From Flavivirga rizhaonensis (lineage in GTDB: Bacteria > Bacteroidota > Bacteroidia > Flavobacteriales > Flavobacteriaceae): a DNA stretch of 64,000 nt. Each line of letters opens with the position of its first letter. Within the stretch, counting starts at the first letter, position 1. This document shows positions 17,890 through 25,338 of this stretch, piece by piece. Below the pieces are notes generated by a model, which worked only from the letters and a program-made list of their open reading frames with translations, was not told the origin of the DNA and searched no databases. The DNA lies in assembly GCF_004791695.1 (NCBI RefSeq), contig NZ_SRSO01000008.1, positions 124,001 to 188,000 of the forward strand. Reading direction: 5' to 3'. The translations under genes were made by a program, and so were the position numbers.

Positions 17890-18414
17890 TTAAACTTTTT
17901 TGGGAGCTTCCATTTTTGTACCACACTTTTTACAAGTGCATTTTTTCTCGCTTGAATAATATTTATCAAAAATCTTAGGCATATCAGTTTCTATATTATC
18001 AAGCTTAAATTTCTTTCTATACAATAAACTATTGCAATTTTCACAATACCATTCTAAGGCGTCTTTCATTTTTTTGGATCGCGGATACTCAATAACCAAA
18101 CCTACAGTATTCGCTACACGTTGAGGAGAATGCGGTACTTTTGGAGGAAGTAGATAAATATCGCCTTCCTTAATATGTACATCTTTTGGAGTATCGCCGT
18201 CTATGATTTTTAAAACCATATCACCTTCAACTTGATAGAAGAACTCAGGAGTCTCATTATAATGGTAATCTTTTCTGTTATTAGGACCACCAACAACCAT
18301 CACAATAAAATCACCATCTTTCCAAACACATTTATTACCAACGGGCGGTTTTAAAAGATGCCTGTTTTCTTCAATCCAAGCTTTAAAATTTAAAGGAGAA
18401 ACTAATTTACTCAT
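17890..18414 (-). CDS. 3-hydroxyanthranilate 3,4-dioxygenase
   Basis: Cupin dioxygenase that opens the ring of 3-hydroxyanthranilate to ACMS using Fe(II) and O2. 174 residues from the ATG at 18414 (the GTG 12 bp upstream lies inside a hairpin repeat and is less likely). Iron ligands are in DYHYNETPEFFYQ (His and Glu) and PPKVPHSPQR (His). The C-terminus carries a rubredoxin-like four-cysteine site, CENC and CKKC, as in the bacterial enzymes. The gene directly precedes ACMSD. Confidence 0.93.
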   Translation of the reverse strand: MSKLVSPLNFKAWIEENRHLLKPPVGNKCVWKDGDFIVMVVGGPNNRKDYHYNETPEFFYQVEGDMVLKIIDGDTPKDVHIKEGDIYLLPPKVPHSPQRVANTVGLVIEYPRSKKMKDALEWYCENCNSLLYRKKFKLDNIETDMPKIFDKYYSSEKKCTCKKCGTKMEAPKKV

Positions 18415-18423
18415 AGAAAGCCC

Positions 18424-18460
18424 CACTTAATCTCCCAAAAAGGGAGAAACTCAAATCGGG
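18424..18460. repeat. Hairpin repeat (AGCCCCACTTAATCTCCC-AAAAA-GGGAG type)
   Basis: Stem CTCCC/GGGAG with the AGCCCCACTTAA flank. A related copy in the opposite orientation lies at 18505-18550, so the spacer between the dioxygenase and SDR genes is bracketed by an inverted pair. Confidence 0.6.
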
Positions 18461-18504
18461 TATTTGAGTTTTTGTTAAACATCGTATTTTATATAAAGAT
18501 AATA

Positions 18505-18550
18505 CATTCATATAATTTCCCCTCCCTTCGGGAGGGTTAAGGAGGGCTTT
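18505..18550. repeat. Hairpin repeat (CCCTCCC-TTC-GGGAGGG type), inverted relative to 18424
   Basis: CCCTCCC and GGGAGGG arms around TTC, followed by TTAAGGAGGGCT, which mirrors the AGCCCCACTTAA flank of the other copy. Confidence 0.6.
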
Positions 18551-19332
18551 TACAAACTTTTTGTTCGACCACCATCAACAGGGATGTTAATTCCGTTGAT
18601 ATAGCTAGCAGCTTCACTTGCTAAAAAAGTAACGACATTTGCAGTTTCTTCTGGTTTAGCAAAACGTTTAGCAGGGGTCTGACTTTTCATGATTTTAGTC
18701 ATTTCTTCAACCGTAGTATCCGTGTTTTTTGCTTTAATTTTAATGATCTCTGTTAAACGTTCAGTTTCTGTAAAGCCTGGTAGCACATTATTTACAGTAA
18801 TACCAAAGGCTGCAACTTCATTAGATAATGTTTTACTCCAGTTACCAACGGCACCTCGAATAGTATTACTAACCCCAAGACCAGGAATAGGTTCTTTCAC
18901 CGAAGTAGAAATAATATTTATAATTCTTCCAAACTCTTCGTCTTTCATAAAAGGAATAGTGGCTTGAGCTAAGACATGGTTGCATTTAAGGTGTTGTACA
19001 AAAGCATTTTCAAACTCCTCCAAACTAGCTGTTAAAATATTACCACTTCTTGGACCACCAGTATTATTAACTAGAATATGAAACCCATGATTATTATGAA
19101 TAAACTTAATTACTTTTTCCTGTAGATCTCTAGGATCTGAGAAATCTGCCACAATAAAGCTGTGGTTTCTATGTTCTGGTAATTCATTTAAAATGGCCTT
19201 AAGCTTATCTCTATTTCTAGCTACTAAAGTGACATTAACGCCTTCTTGGGCTAATGCTATGGCTGTTGCTCGACCAATGCCTTGCGTGCTTCCACATACC
19301 AAAGCATTTTTATTGTTCAAGTTTAAATTCAT
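18550..19332 (-). CDS. SDR family oxidoreductase
   Basis: 260 residues of the classical short-chain dehydrogenase fold. The NAD(P) loop is near the N-terminus (CGSTQGIGRATA), followed by VNNTGG and a C-terminal GGINIPVDGG-like end. The active-site region is unusual: IISTSVKEPIPGLGVSNTIRGAV has no YxxxK after the catalytic Ser; N/T/R occupy that place. Either the enzyme uses other residues or it is not a standard oxidoreductase. Its position inside the kynurenine cluster suggests a role in catabolism of an aromatic or muconate product, but no step is assigned. Confidence 0.85.
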   Translation of the reverse strand: MNLNLNNKNALVCGSTQGIGRATAIALAQEGVNVTLVARNRDKLKAILNELPEHRNHSFIVADFSDPRDLQEKVIKFIHNNHGFHILVNNTGGPRSGNILTASLEEFENAFVQHLKCNHVLAQATIPFMKDEEFGRIINIISTSVKEPIPGLGVSNTIRGAVGNWSKTLSNEVAAFGITVNNVLPGFTETERLTEIIKIKAKNTDTTVEEMTKIMKSQTPAKRFAKPEETANVVTFLASEAASYINGINIPVDGGRTKSL

Positions 19333-19333
19333 A

Positions 19334-19774
19334 TTATTCGTATATTATTTTAGCACGCTGGCTTAATTTTTCCATTAGTTTTTCAGGATTTTTCACGGTA
19401 TTAAAGCCAAATTTCTCATAAAGCTTATGGGCATCTTTTGTTGCTAACATCCATTTATCAACGTCTTTTAATTCAGGAAAGTTTAAGATTTTATTTATTA
19501 ATAACTTTGAATGCCCTTTCCCTTGATATGCCTCAATAACAAAAACATCCAGTAGGTAGGCGAAAAATACTTTATCAGTCATAACTCTGGCATAAGCTAT
19601 TTGAGTTCTGTTATGAAATAAGCCAAAATTGATTGTATTCTCTAAGGCCTTTTTCTGTTCTTCTAAGGTTCTTGATTCACCCCAGTATGAGTTTTTAATG
19701 AACGCATAGATAAGGTCTAAATCCATATCATTGGTTTCAGACGAAAAAAAAATATTGTTCTCTAAAGCTATCAT
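19334..19774 (-). CDS. GNAT family N-acetyltransferase
   Basis: 146 residues. The motif A loop is AYQGKGHSKLLINKIL near residue 82 and the C-terminal KLYEKFGF is motif B. The LDVFVIEAYQGKG strand is typical of the small YjdJ/YjgM-like acetyltransferases. It lies between the aldehyde dehydrogenase (4 bp upstream) and SDR (1 bp downstream) and so is part of the kynurenine operon; acetylation of a kynurenine-type amine is possible but unproven. Confidence 0.85.
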   Translation of the reverse strand: MIALENNIFFSSETNDMDLDLIYAFIKNSYWGESRTLEEQKKALENTINFGLFHNRTQIAYARVMTDKVFFAYLLDVFVIEAYQGKGHSKLLINKILNFPELKDVDKWMLATKDAHKLYEKFGFNTVKNPEKLMEKLSQRAKIIYE

Positions 19775-19778
19775 AGGA

Positions 19779-21221
19779 CTAATATTTTATACATACATTT
19801 TTAGATTCAGTGAAAAAACGCAAGGCTTCAAAACCACCTTCTCTACCAACTCCAGATGCCTTAACGCCACCAAAAGGGGTTCTTAAATCGCGTAACATCC
19901 ATGTATTTACCCAAATAATACCAGCTTGTAGTTGATTGCTCATTCTCAAAGTACGTTTTAAATTATTTGTCCACAAGGTTGCGGATAGGCCATATTTAAC
20001 TTTGTTAGCCATCTGTAAAACGTTATCTTCTGCATTAAAAGGCATGATAGTTACAACAGGTCCAAAAATCTCTTCCTGATTAACTCTACATGTATCTGTT
20101 GTTACTTCAATAATAGTAGGCTCTATGTAATAACCATCTTCGTAACCTGCAACAGTAACTTTATTGCCTCCGCAAAGAACAGTTCCGCCTTCTTCTTTAG
20201 CAATATCAATATATTTCAGGACTTTTTCTAGATGAGGTTTAGAAACTAAAGCACCTATATTGGTATCTTCTTTTGAAGGGTGTCCAACTTTAAGCTGTTT
20301 TACTTTATCAACAAAATCGGTTTTAAATTTTTCGTAAATAGTTGCTTCAACAAAAATACGGCTTCCACATAAACAAATTTGACCTTGATTGGCAAAAGAT
20401 GAGCGTACTGTAGTTTCTAGCATATTGCTATAATCACAATCTGCAAAAATGATATTTGGATTTTTGCCACCAAGTTCCAGTGATAGTTTTTTAAACATGG
20501 GGGCAGCTATTTTAGCAATATGGGCACCAGTTGCTGTGCCTCCGGTAAACGAAATAGCCTTAATATCTGGATGTTCTATAATAGCTTGCCCAGTTGTGGA
20601 ACCTAAACCATGAACAATGTTTAAAACTCCTTTTGGTAAGCCTGCTTCAGAACAGATTTCACCTAATAGATAAGCTGTCATAGGGGTTATTTCACTTGGT
20701 TTGGCAACCACGCAGTTTCCTGCTGCAATAGCTGGAGCGATTTTCCAGGTAAAGAGATAGAGTGGAAGGTTCCAAGGTGAAATACACCCTACCACACCAA
20801 TAGATTGCCGTAATGTATAGTTTATAGCATCATGACCAATACTTTCGTGACTTTCGCTGGCAAATTGTGTAATGGCATTCCCAAAAAAACGAAAGTTACT
20901 TGCTGCTCTTGGGATGTCTATGGCTTTTGCTAGGTTAATAGGTTTGCCATTATCCTTGCTTTCGGCTTTTGCGAAGCTCAGTAAGTTAGTTTCTAATAAT
21001 TCTGAAATCTTGATTAAAATTTTACTTCGTTCTTCTAGTGTGGTTTGTGACCAGCTAGGAAATGCAGATTCTGCAGCGATATATGCGTTTTCTACATCGG
21101 CTTTTGATGAGTTTGGTATCTGGCCATAAACTTTGCCATCTGCAGGGCAATAGTTATCTATCCAATCATTTGATAAAGGATTAAGAAATTGTCCGTTTAT
21201 GTAGTTTTTTATTTTGTTCAT
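19779..21221 (-). CDS. Aldehyde dehydrogenase, probable 2-aminomuconic 6-semialdehyde dehydrogenase
   Basis: NAD-dependent dehydrogenase of 480 residues, the usual family length. General base Glu is in LELGGKNPN and nucleophile Cys in NQGQICLCGSR (about residue 280); ISPWNLPLYLF and the FTGGTATG cofactor loop are present. Context (dioxygenase, ACMSD and RidA-type deaminase in the same cluster) points to oxidation of 2-aminomuconate semialdehyde to 2-aminomuconate. The sequence alone would also allow 2-hydroxymuconic semialdehyde dehydrogenase. The leader contains a palindromic repeat (21227-21250). Confidence 0.88.
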   Translation of the reverse strand: MNKIKNYINGQFLNPLSNDWIDNYCPADGKVYGQIPNSSKADVENAYIAAESAFPSWSQTTLEERSKILIKISELLETNLLSFAKAESKDNGKPINLAKAIDIPRAASNFRFFGNAITQFASESHESIGHDAINYTLRQSIGVVGCISPWNLPLYLFTWKIAPAIAAGNCVVAKPSEITPMTAYLLGEICSEAGLPKGVLNIVHGLGSTTGQAIIEHPDIKAISFTGGTATGAHIAKIAAPMFKKLSLELGGKNPNIIFADCDYSNMLETTVRSSFANQGQICLCGSRIFVEATIYEKFKTDFVDKVKQLKVGHPSKEDTNIGALVSKPHLEKVLKYIDIAKEEGGTVLCGGNKVTVAGYEDGYYIEPTIIEVTTDTCRVNQEEIFGPVVTIMPFNAEDNVLQMANKVKYGLSATLWTNNLKRTLRMSNQLQAGIIWVNTWMLRDLRTPFGGVKASGVGREGGFEALRFFTESKNVCIKY

Positions 21222-21226
21222 TTTGT

Positions 21227-21250
21227 GTCTGGTCGAGCGTAGTCGAGACC
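21227..21250. repeat. Palindromic repeat GGTCGAGCGTAGTCGAGACC
   Basis: Imperfect palindrome of the CTCGACTnCGCTCGA family between the GIY-YIG remnant and the aldehyde dehydrogenase start. The inverted partner core TCTCGACTGCGC is at 21577-21600. Confidence 0.6.
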
Positions 21251-21564
21251 TTAATTTTTTTCTGGATTATACTTTGAATGTGTTGCATTTCTGCATTCAG
21301 CTAAAATTTGTAACATATCAAAATTTTCGTCAGCTAAAGCTAATTTTTTCTTTGCACTCCAATTTTTATTTTTTTTTCAAAATAGATAGCTTGGTTTATA
21401 TTATTAAATTCTTGATAAAAAATTAGATATAATGGTCTTCTTTTAAATGTGAAACAATTTTTATTTTTTCCTTCTTGATGTTCTTCAAAACGTCTTGATA
21501 AATTATTTGTAACTCCCGTATAAGTTAGACCATCATTACATTTTAATATATAAACATAATACAT
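21251..21564 (-). pseudogene. GIY-YIG nuclease domain protein with a 1-nt frameshift
   Basis: The ATG at 21564 starts MYYVYILKCNDGLTYTGVTN, a standard small GIY-YIG domain (YhbQ/UvrC-like; GIY is represented by YVYIL and YIG by YTGVT, with Arg in LSRRFEEH). The frame runs into a premature stop at about 21340 after FEKKIKIGVQRKN. Adding one A to the A5 run next to ATTGG (about 21361-21367) restores the family's expected end: IKNWSAKKKLALADEN, on through FDMLQILAECRN to a TAA at 21251-21253. It is therefore either a recent pseudogene, a sequencing error in a homopolymer, or a slippage-controlled gene. It lies inside the kynurenine operon. Confidence 0.8.
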
Positions 21565-21576
21565 TTTTATTATAAA

Positions 21577-21600
21577 CCTCTCGACTGCGCCCAAGGAGAC
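21577..21600. repeat. Palindrome-family repeat upstream of GIY-YIG
   Basis: CCTCTCGACTGCGCCCAAGG, sharing the TCTCGACTnCGC core with 21227-21250 in opposite orientation, so the pair brackets the GIY-YIG gene. Confidence 0.55.
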
Positions 21601-21612
21601 ATTTAGTTAATT

Positions 21613-22020
21613 TTATAGCTTCTTATAAGCCATAACCTTAATTTCCACAACCAAATCAGGATGTGGTAATTGGTGTACGGCAACTGTGGTTCGTGTTGGT
21701 CCGGTTTCTGCGTCAAAGAATTCTGCATAGGCTTTATTATAGCCAGCGAAGTCATTCATGTTTACTAAAAATGATGTAACATCAACAACATCTTTTAAAG
21801 AAGCATTTTCTATAACTAAATTCTTTTCTATATTTTGTAAAACCTCACGAGTTTGTACTTCGATGTTTAAACGTTTTGTTCCCATCTCGTCAATAATATC
21901 TACTCCAGCAATAGTATTATCTGATCTACGTGAGCTTGTTCCAGATACAAATATAAAGTCGCCCACACGTTTAGTATGTGGGTAAGCACCCCTTGGCGTT
22001 ACGTTGTTTGTGTTTTCCAT
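21613..22020 (-). CDS. RidA family protein, probable 2-aminomuconate deaminase
   Basis: 135-residue trimeric RidA-fold protein. [17 protein letters not shown] and [21 protein letters not shown] are hallmark blocks; the Arg and the Glu near the C-terminus are typical of the imine/enamine deaminases. The branch with SRRSD is that of 2-aminomuconate deaminases, which release ammonia to give 4-oxalocrotonate. Context fits exactly, since the aldehyde dehydrogenase and ACMSD are in the same cluster. Confidence 0.88.
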   Translation of the reverse strand: MENTNNVTPRGAYPHTKRVGDFIFVSGTSSRRSDNTIAGVDIIDEMGTKRLNIEVQTREVLQNIEKNLVIENASLKDVVDVTSFLVNMNDFAGYNKAYAEFFDAETGPTRTTVAVHQLPHPDLVVEIKVMAYKKL

Positions 22021-22138
22021 GTTTTTTCATTCCTACGAAGGCAGGAACCCCATAATTTAAATTTACCCTTCTGTCTTTAATTCCTTTTTAGGAAACTGAA
22101 TCCACCTTTTCTTAAAAAGAGAAGGAGTCTTTGTAATA

Positions 22139-23536
22139 TTATTTCAATCCAGCAATTTTATCATCATCCAGAATGTCTTGAGTTGCTTTTTTTACTTTTT
22201 TTAGTATAACTTTTAAATCATCGTTGCTATTAATTTCTTTATCTGCTATCATGTTTAAAATAGCTTTGTCTTGTGCGCGGCCTCTTGTCATGGCTTCATG
22301 GTAACCAATGTCTTCATTAAAGGTAACCAAAGAATACTTTGATGAATATTCGTTTGGAAAGTTTTGCTCTAAAGCCATTTCTAATTTACGCTTTTCCTGA
22401 AATATAGGATTGGCAACATGGTCTTTCATTTCATGAAAGTTATCTATTGCTAGATCTGCGATGGCATCTGTGTCTTTTTTACGAGTGGATTCATAGGCCT
22501 TAAATACAGCTTCCCAGTTTTCTAAATTCTGATCTAGCACAGCATCGAATTCAACAACATCTTCAAAAGAAGCATTCATGCCTTGACCGTAAAATGGTAC
22601 AATAGCATGTGCCGAGTCTCCCATTAATAGAGTATTCCCCTTATAATGCCAAGGTGAACATTTTACTGTGCCTAACGGTGCTGTTGGGTTATTAAAGAAA
22701 TCTTCAACAAGATTAGGCATGAGTTCTAAGGCATCGGGAAATTCTTTTTGAAAGAACTCCGAAACGATTTCAGGTGTTGTTAAATTATCAAAATTATATG
22801 TGCCTTCATCATAACTTAAAAATAAAGTGACTGTAAAACTACCATCCAAATTTGGTAATGCAATAAGCATAAAAGAACCACGAGGCCATATGTGTAATGC
22901 GTTTTTATAAGTTTTATAACCACCAGTTTGAGTTGGTAGTATACTTAATTCTTTATAACCGTGCGTTAAATAATCTTGAGAAAAACTAAACAGGAATTTT
23001 TTGGCTAAATAGTAACTTTTGCGCATTGCAGAACCTGCGCCATCTGTGGCGATGATAGCATCAGCATCTTCTATAAACTCTGACTTTGTTTCGTAATCTT
23101 TAAATAATGCGGTTGTTTTTTTAAAATCAACCGATTTACATTTTTTATTGAAATAAATGGAAACATTTTCGTGCTTTTCAGCTTCGTCTAAAAGCAATGC
23201 GTTGAGTCCACCACGAGAAATAGAGTTTATGTATTCATGATCGCGACCACTATAATTTGATAAAAATGTGTTACCTTTCTTATCATGGATCATACGTCCA
23301 TTCATAGCAATGCAAAGTGTTTTCACTTTATCTTCTATACCAACTAGTTTCATGGCTTTGTTGCCACGATTTGAAAACGCCAAATTTATAGATCGCCCAG
23401 CATTAATATCTACTTTACGTAAGTCTGGACGCATTTCGTACACCGATACATTGTAACCTCTTTGACCTAAACGCAAAGCTAAAAGGGAACCACATAACCC
23501 AGCACCTATAATGAGTATATTTTGTTGTTTTTTCAT
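22139..23536 (-). CDS. kmo: FAD-dependent kynurenine 3-monooxygenase
   Basis: Hydroxylates L-kynurenine to 3-hydroxykynurenine with NADPH and O2. 465 residues, usual for the bacterial enzymes. The Rossmann motif is IIGAGLCGSLLALRLGQRG at the N-terminus, the second FAD motif GDSAHAIVPFYGQGMNA near residue 310, and the Arg-rich SINLAFSNRG loop fits substrate binding. The C-terminal region (RGRAQDKAILN) may be membrane-associated in the eukaryotic enzyme but shows no clear helix here. It is downstream of kynU in the same operon. Confidence 0.95.
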   Translation of the reverse strand: MKKQQNILIIGAGLCGSLLALRLGQRGYNVSVYEMRPDLRKVDINAGRSINLAFSNRGNKAMKLVGIEDKVKTLCIAMNGRMIHDKKGNTFLSNYSGRDHEYINSISRGGLNALLLDEAEKHENVSIYFNKKCKSVDFKKTTALFKDYETKSEFIEDADAIIATDGAGSAMRKSYYLAKKFLFSFSQDYLTHGYKELSILPTQTGGYKTYKNALHIWPRGSFMLIALPNLDGSFTVTLFLSYDEGTYNFDNLTTPEIVSEFFQKEFPDALELMPNLVEDFFNNPTAPLGTVKCSPWHYKGNTLLMGDSAHAIVPFYGQGMNASFEDVVEFDAVLDQNLENWEAVFKAYESTRKKDTDAIADLAIDNFHEMKDHVANPIFQEKRKLEMALEQNFPNEYSSKYSLVTFNEDIGYHEAMTRGRAQDKAILNMIADKEINSNDDLKVILKKVKKATQDILDDDKIAGLK

Positions 23537-23570
23537 ATTTTCGTTCCCATCTTTTGGGCACTACACTAGA

Positions 23571-23885
23571 TTAGTTTAATACACTTTTTATTTGTTGAAT
23601 TTCGTTGAGGGTAATTTTGAAATCATGTAAATCAATATATTCTTTTTTTTGCTTATTATTATAAAATTCAATCCTGTTTTTCTTAGAATTAAAACTAATT
23701 TTAAAGTCATAATGATAAGATGTACTCTTTATAACTTTATTTCTAATAATGTATAATATTCTCGTTTTTGTAATTATTAAATAATTAAATTTTTTACGTT
23801 TTAAAAAAAATAAAATACCTAAAAAGGATGTGTCTGACGATAATAACGGCTCTGAAAAATTATACTCGGATACTTTTTTTATCAT
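23571..23885 (-). CDS. Small hypothetical protein, possibly PH-like
   Basis: About 104 residues from the ATG at 23885; an in-frame TTG 24 bp upstream (23909) is an alternative and would almost touch the kynU stop. The sequence alternates short basic and hydrophobic strands (NYLIITKTRILYI, HYDFKISFNSKKNRIEFYN) ending in a helix (LNEIQQIKSVL), the order expected of a PH-like barrel, but this is only a pattern impression. No catalytic motif. It is very AT-rich and lies between kynU and kmo, so is co-transcribed. Confidence 0.6.
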   Translation of the reverse strand: MIKKVSEYNFSEPLLSSDTSFLGILFFLKRKKFNYLIITKTRILYIIRNKVIKSTSYHYDFKISFNSKKNRIEFYNNKQKKEYIDLHDFKITLNEIQQIKSVLN

Positions 23886-23912
23886 TAATATTTTTTGCTT
23901 TTTAGACAAGGT

Positions 23913-25187
23913 TTACTCAATTTCATTTTTTAATATGTCTTTCAATTTATCAACCATATGATAAATATCCTGAAATGAATTATAAAGAGGCGTAGGTGCG
24001 CAACGAATTACATCAGGTTCTCTCCAATCACTTATTACACCTGCTACTGTTAATTCATTATGTAGTGCTTTGTTGGCATTTAAAACTTGTATAGATAGTT
24101 GGCAACCACGTTCTTCTGGATTCTCAGGTGTTATTATCTTGATAGTATCTTCTCCTAATTGTTTTAATAAAAACTCAAAATAATCTGTTAGTTTTTTAGA
24201 CTTCTCTGTTAATTTCTTGATACCAATTTTATTAAAAATATCTAAAGAAGCTTTTATGGCTGCCATTGATAATATAGGTGGATTACTAAGTTGCCATCCT
24301 TCTGCTCCTGGTAGTAAATCAAAGTCATGACGCATGTTAAAACGGGTTTGTTTATTATGACTCCACCAACCTGTAAAACGATTTAAGTCTTTGTTGTATG
24401 CATGCCTTTCATGCACAAAACAGCCAGCTAAACTTCCTGGGCCAGAATTTAAATATTTATAGGTACACCAAACAGCAAAATCTGCTCCAGAATCATGCAG
24501 ATTAAGCTCTACATTTCCAGCACCATGAGCACAATCAAATCCAACCATAGAACCATGCTTGTGACCAAGTTCTGTGATGCGCTTTAAATTGAAATATTGA
24601 CCTGTATAATAGTTTACACCACCAATCATTATTAAAGCTACCTCACTACCTTGTTTTTCCAGAATAGTTTCTAAATCTTCATAACGCAATAGGTCTTCAT
24701 TTTTTCTTGGTTTCCATAGAATTAAACCAGCTTTGTCATTGAAACCATGATGTCGTAATTGTGACTCTACGGCATATTTATCTGATGGAAAGGCATCGCT
24801 TTCAATAATTATTTTATAACGTGTTTTTGTTGGTTTATAAAAAGATACCATCATGAAATGAAGGTTAGCAGTTAACGTATTCATAGTAACAACTTCAATA
24901 GGTTTTGCACCGACTACGTTTGCCATGCTTTCAGTTAAAAACTCATGATAAGGTAGCCAAGGGTTTTTAGCCTCTGTGTGACCTTCTACACCCAAATTAG
25001 CCCAATCTTCCAGTTCTTGATTTATATATGCTTTAGTTTGTTTAGGTTGAAGCCCAAGTGAGTTCCCAGTCATATAAATCAGTTCATTCCCATGTTTATC
25101 AGTTGGGATATGAAATTGATGGCGGTAAATAGAAAGTTCATCAAACTCATCTTGTTGTTTTGCGTAATCTAAAGTTGCTTTATGCAT
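23913..25187 (-). CDS. kynU: Kynureninase
   Basis: PLP enzyme that cleaves 3-hydroxykynurenine to 3-hydroxyanthranilate and alanine. 424 residues. PLP-Lys is in WCTYKYLNSGPGS near residue 230; FDCAHGAGNVEL carries the Asp that binds the pyridine ring. The N-terminal YMTGNSLGLQP block is typical. It is the first gene of the cluster, and its leader holds a -7/-33 promoter and a palindrome (25237-25255) suited to IclR repression. Confidence 0.96.
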   Translation of the reverse strand: MHKATLDYAKQQDEFDELSIYRHQFHIPTDKHGNELIYMTGNSLGLQPKQTKAYINQELEDWANLGVEGHTEAKNPWLPYHEFLTESMANVVGAKPIEVVTMNTLTANLHFMMVSFYKPTKTRYKIIIESDAFPSDKYAVESQLRHHGFNDKAGLILWKPRKNEDLLRYEDLETILEKQGSEVALIMIGGVNYYTGQYFNLKRITELGHKHGSMVGFDCAHGAGNVELNLHDSGADFAVWCTYKYLNSGPGSLAGCFVHERHAYNKDLNRFTGWWSHNKQTRFNMRHDFDLLPGAEGWQLSNPPILSMAAIKASLDIFNKIGIKKLTEKSKKLTDYFEFLLKQLGEDTIKIITPENPEERGCQLSIQVLNANKALHNELTVAGVISDWREPDVIRCAPTPLYNSFQDIYHMVDKLKDILKNEIE

Positions 25188-25236
25188 TTAAAAACCTATA
25201 GTTTAATGTTGATTATGACTATGCTAATGAGAAAAT

Positions 25237-25255
25237 TGTTTCATAATACGAAACA
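25237..25255. promoter_or_regulatory. Candidate IclR-type operator TGTTTC-N7-GAAACA
   Basis: Perfect 6-bp inverted repeat around ATAATAC, the kind of site bound by IclR-family regulators. It begins 6 bp downstream of the kynU -7 box, where a repressor would block transcription start. A further TGTTTC half-site follows at 25257-25262. Confidence 0.6.
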
Positions 25256-25261
25256 CTGTTT

Positions 25262-25269
25262 CAAAATTA
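25262..25269 (-). promoter_or_regulatory. kynU promoter: TTTG-N18-TAATTTTG
   Basis: On the minus strand TAATTTTG matches the -7 consensus. An upstream TTTG lies 18 bp before it. Both are in the kynU-iclR intergenic space. Confidence 0.6.
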
Positions 25270-25338
25270 ATACTTATTTTTGAATAACAAAATTATTTTG
25301 TCTCCCTTAACAAAAGAAATTTTAATTAATGGGCTTAT

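Noticed and set aside
21214..21426. 70-codon plus-strand ORF opposite GIY-YIG
   Set aside because: Shadow of the GIY-YIG frame and palindrome; no family match.
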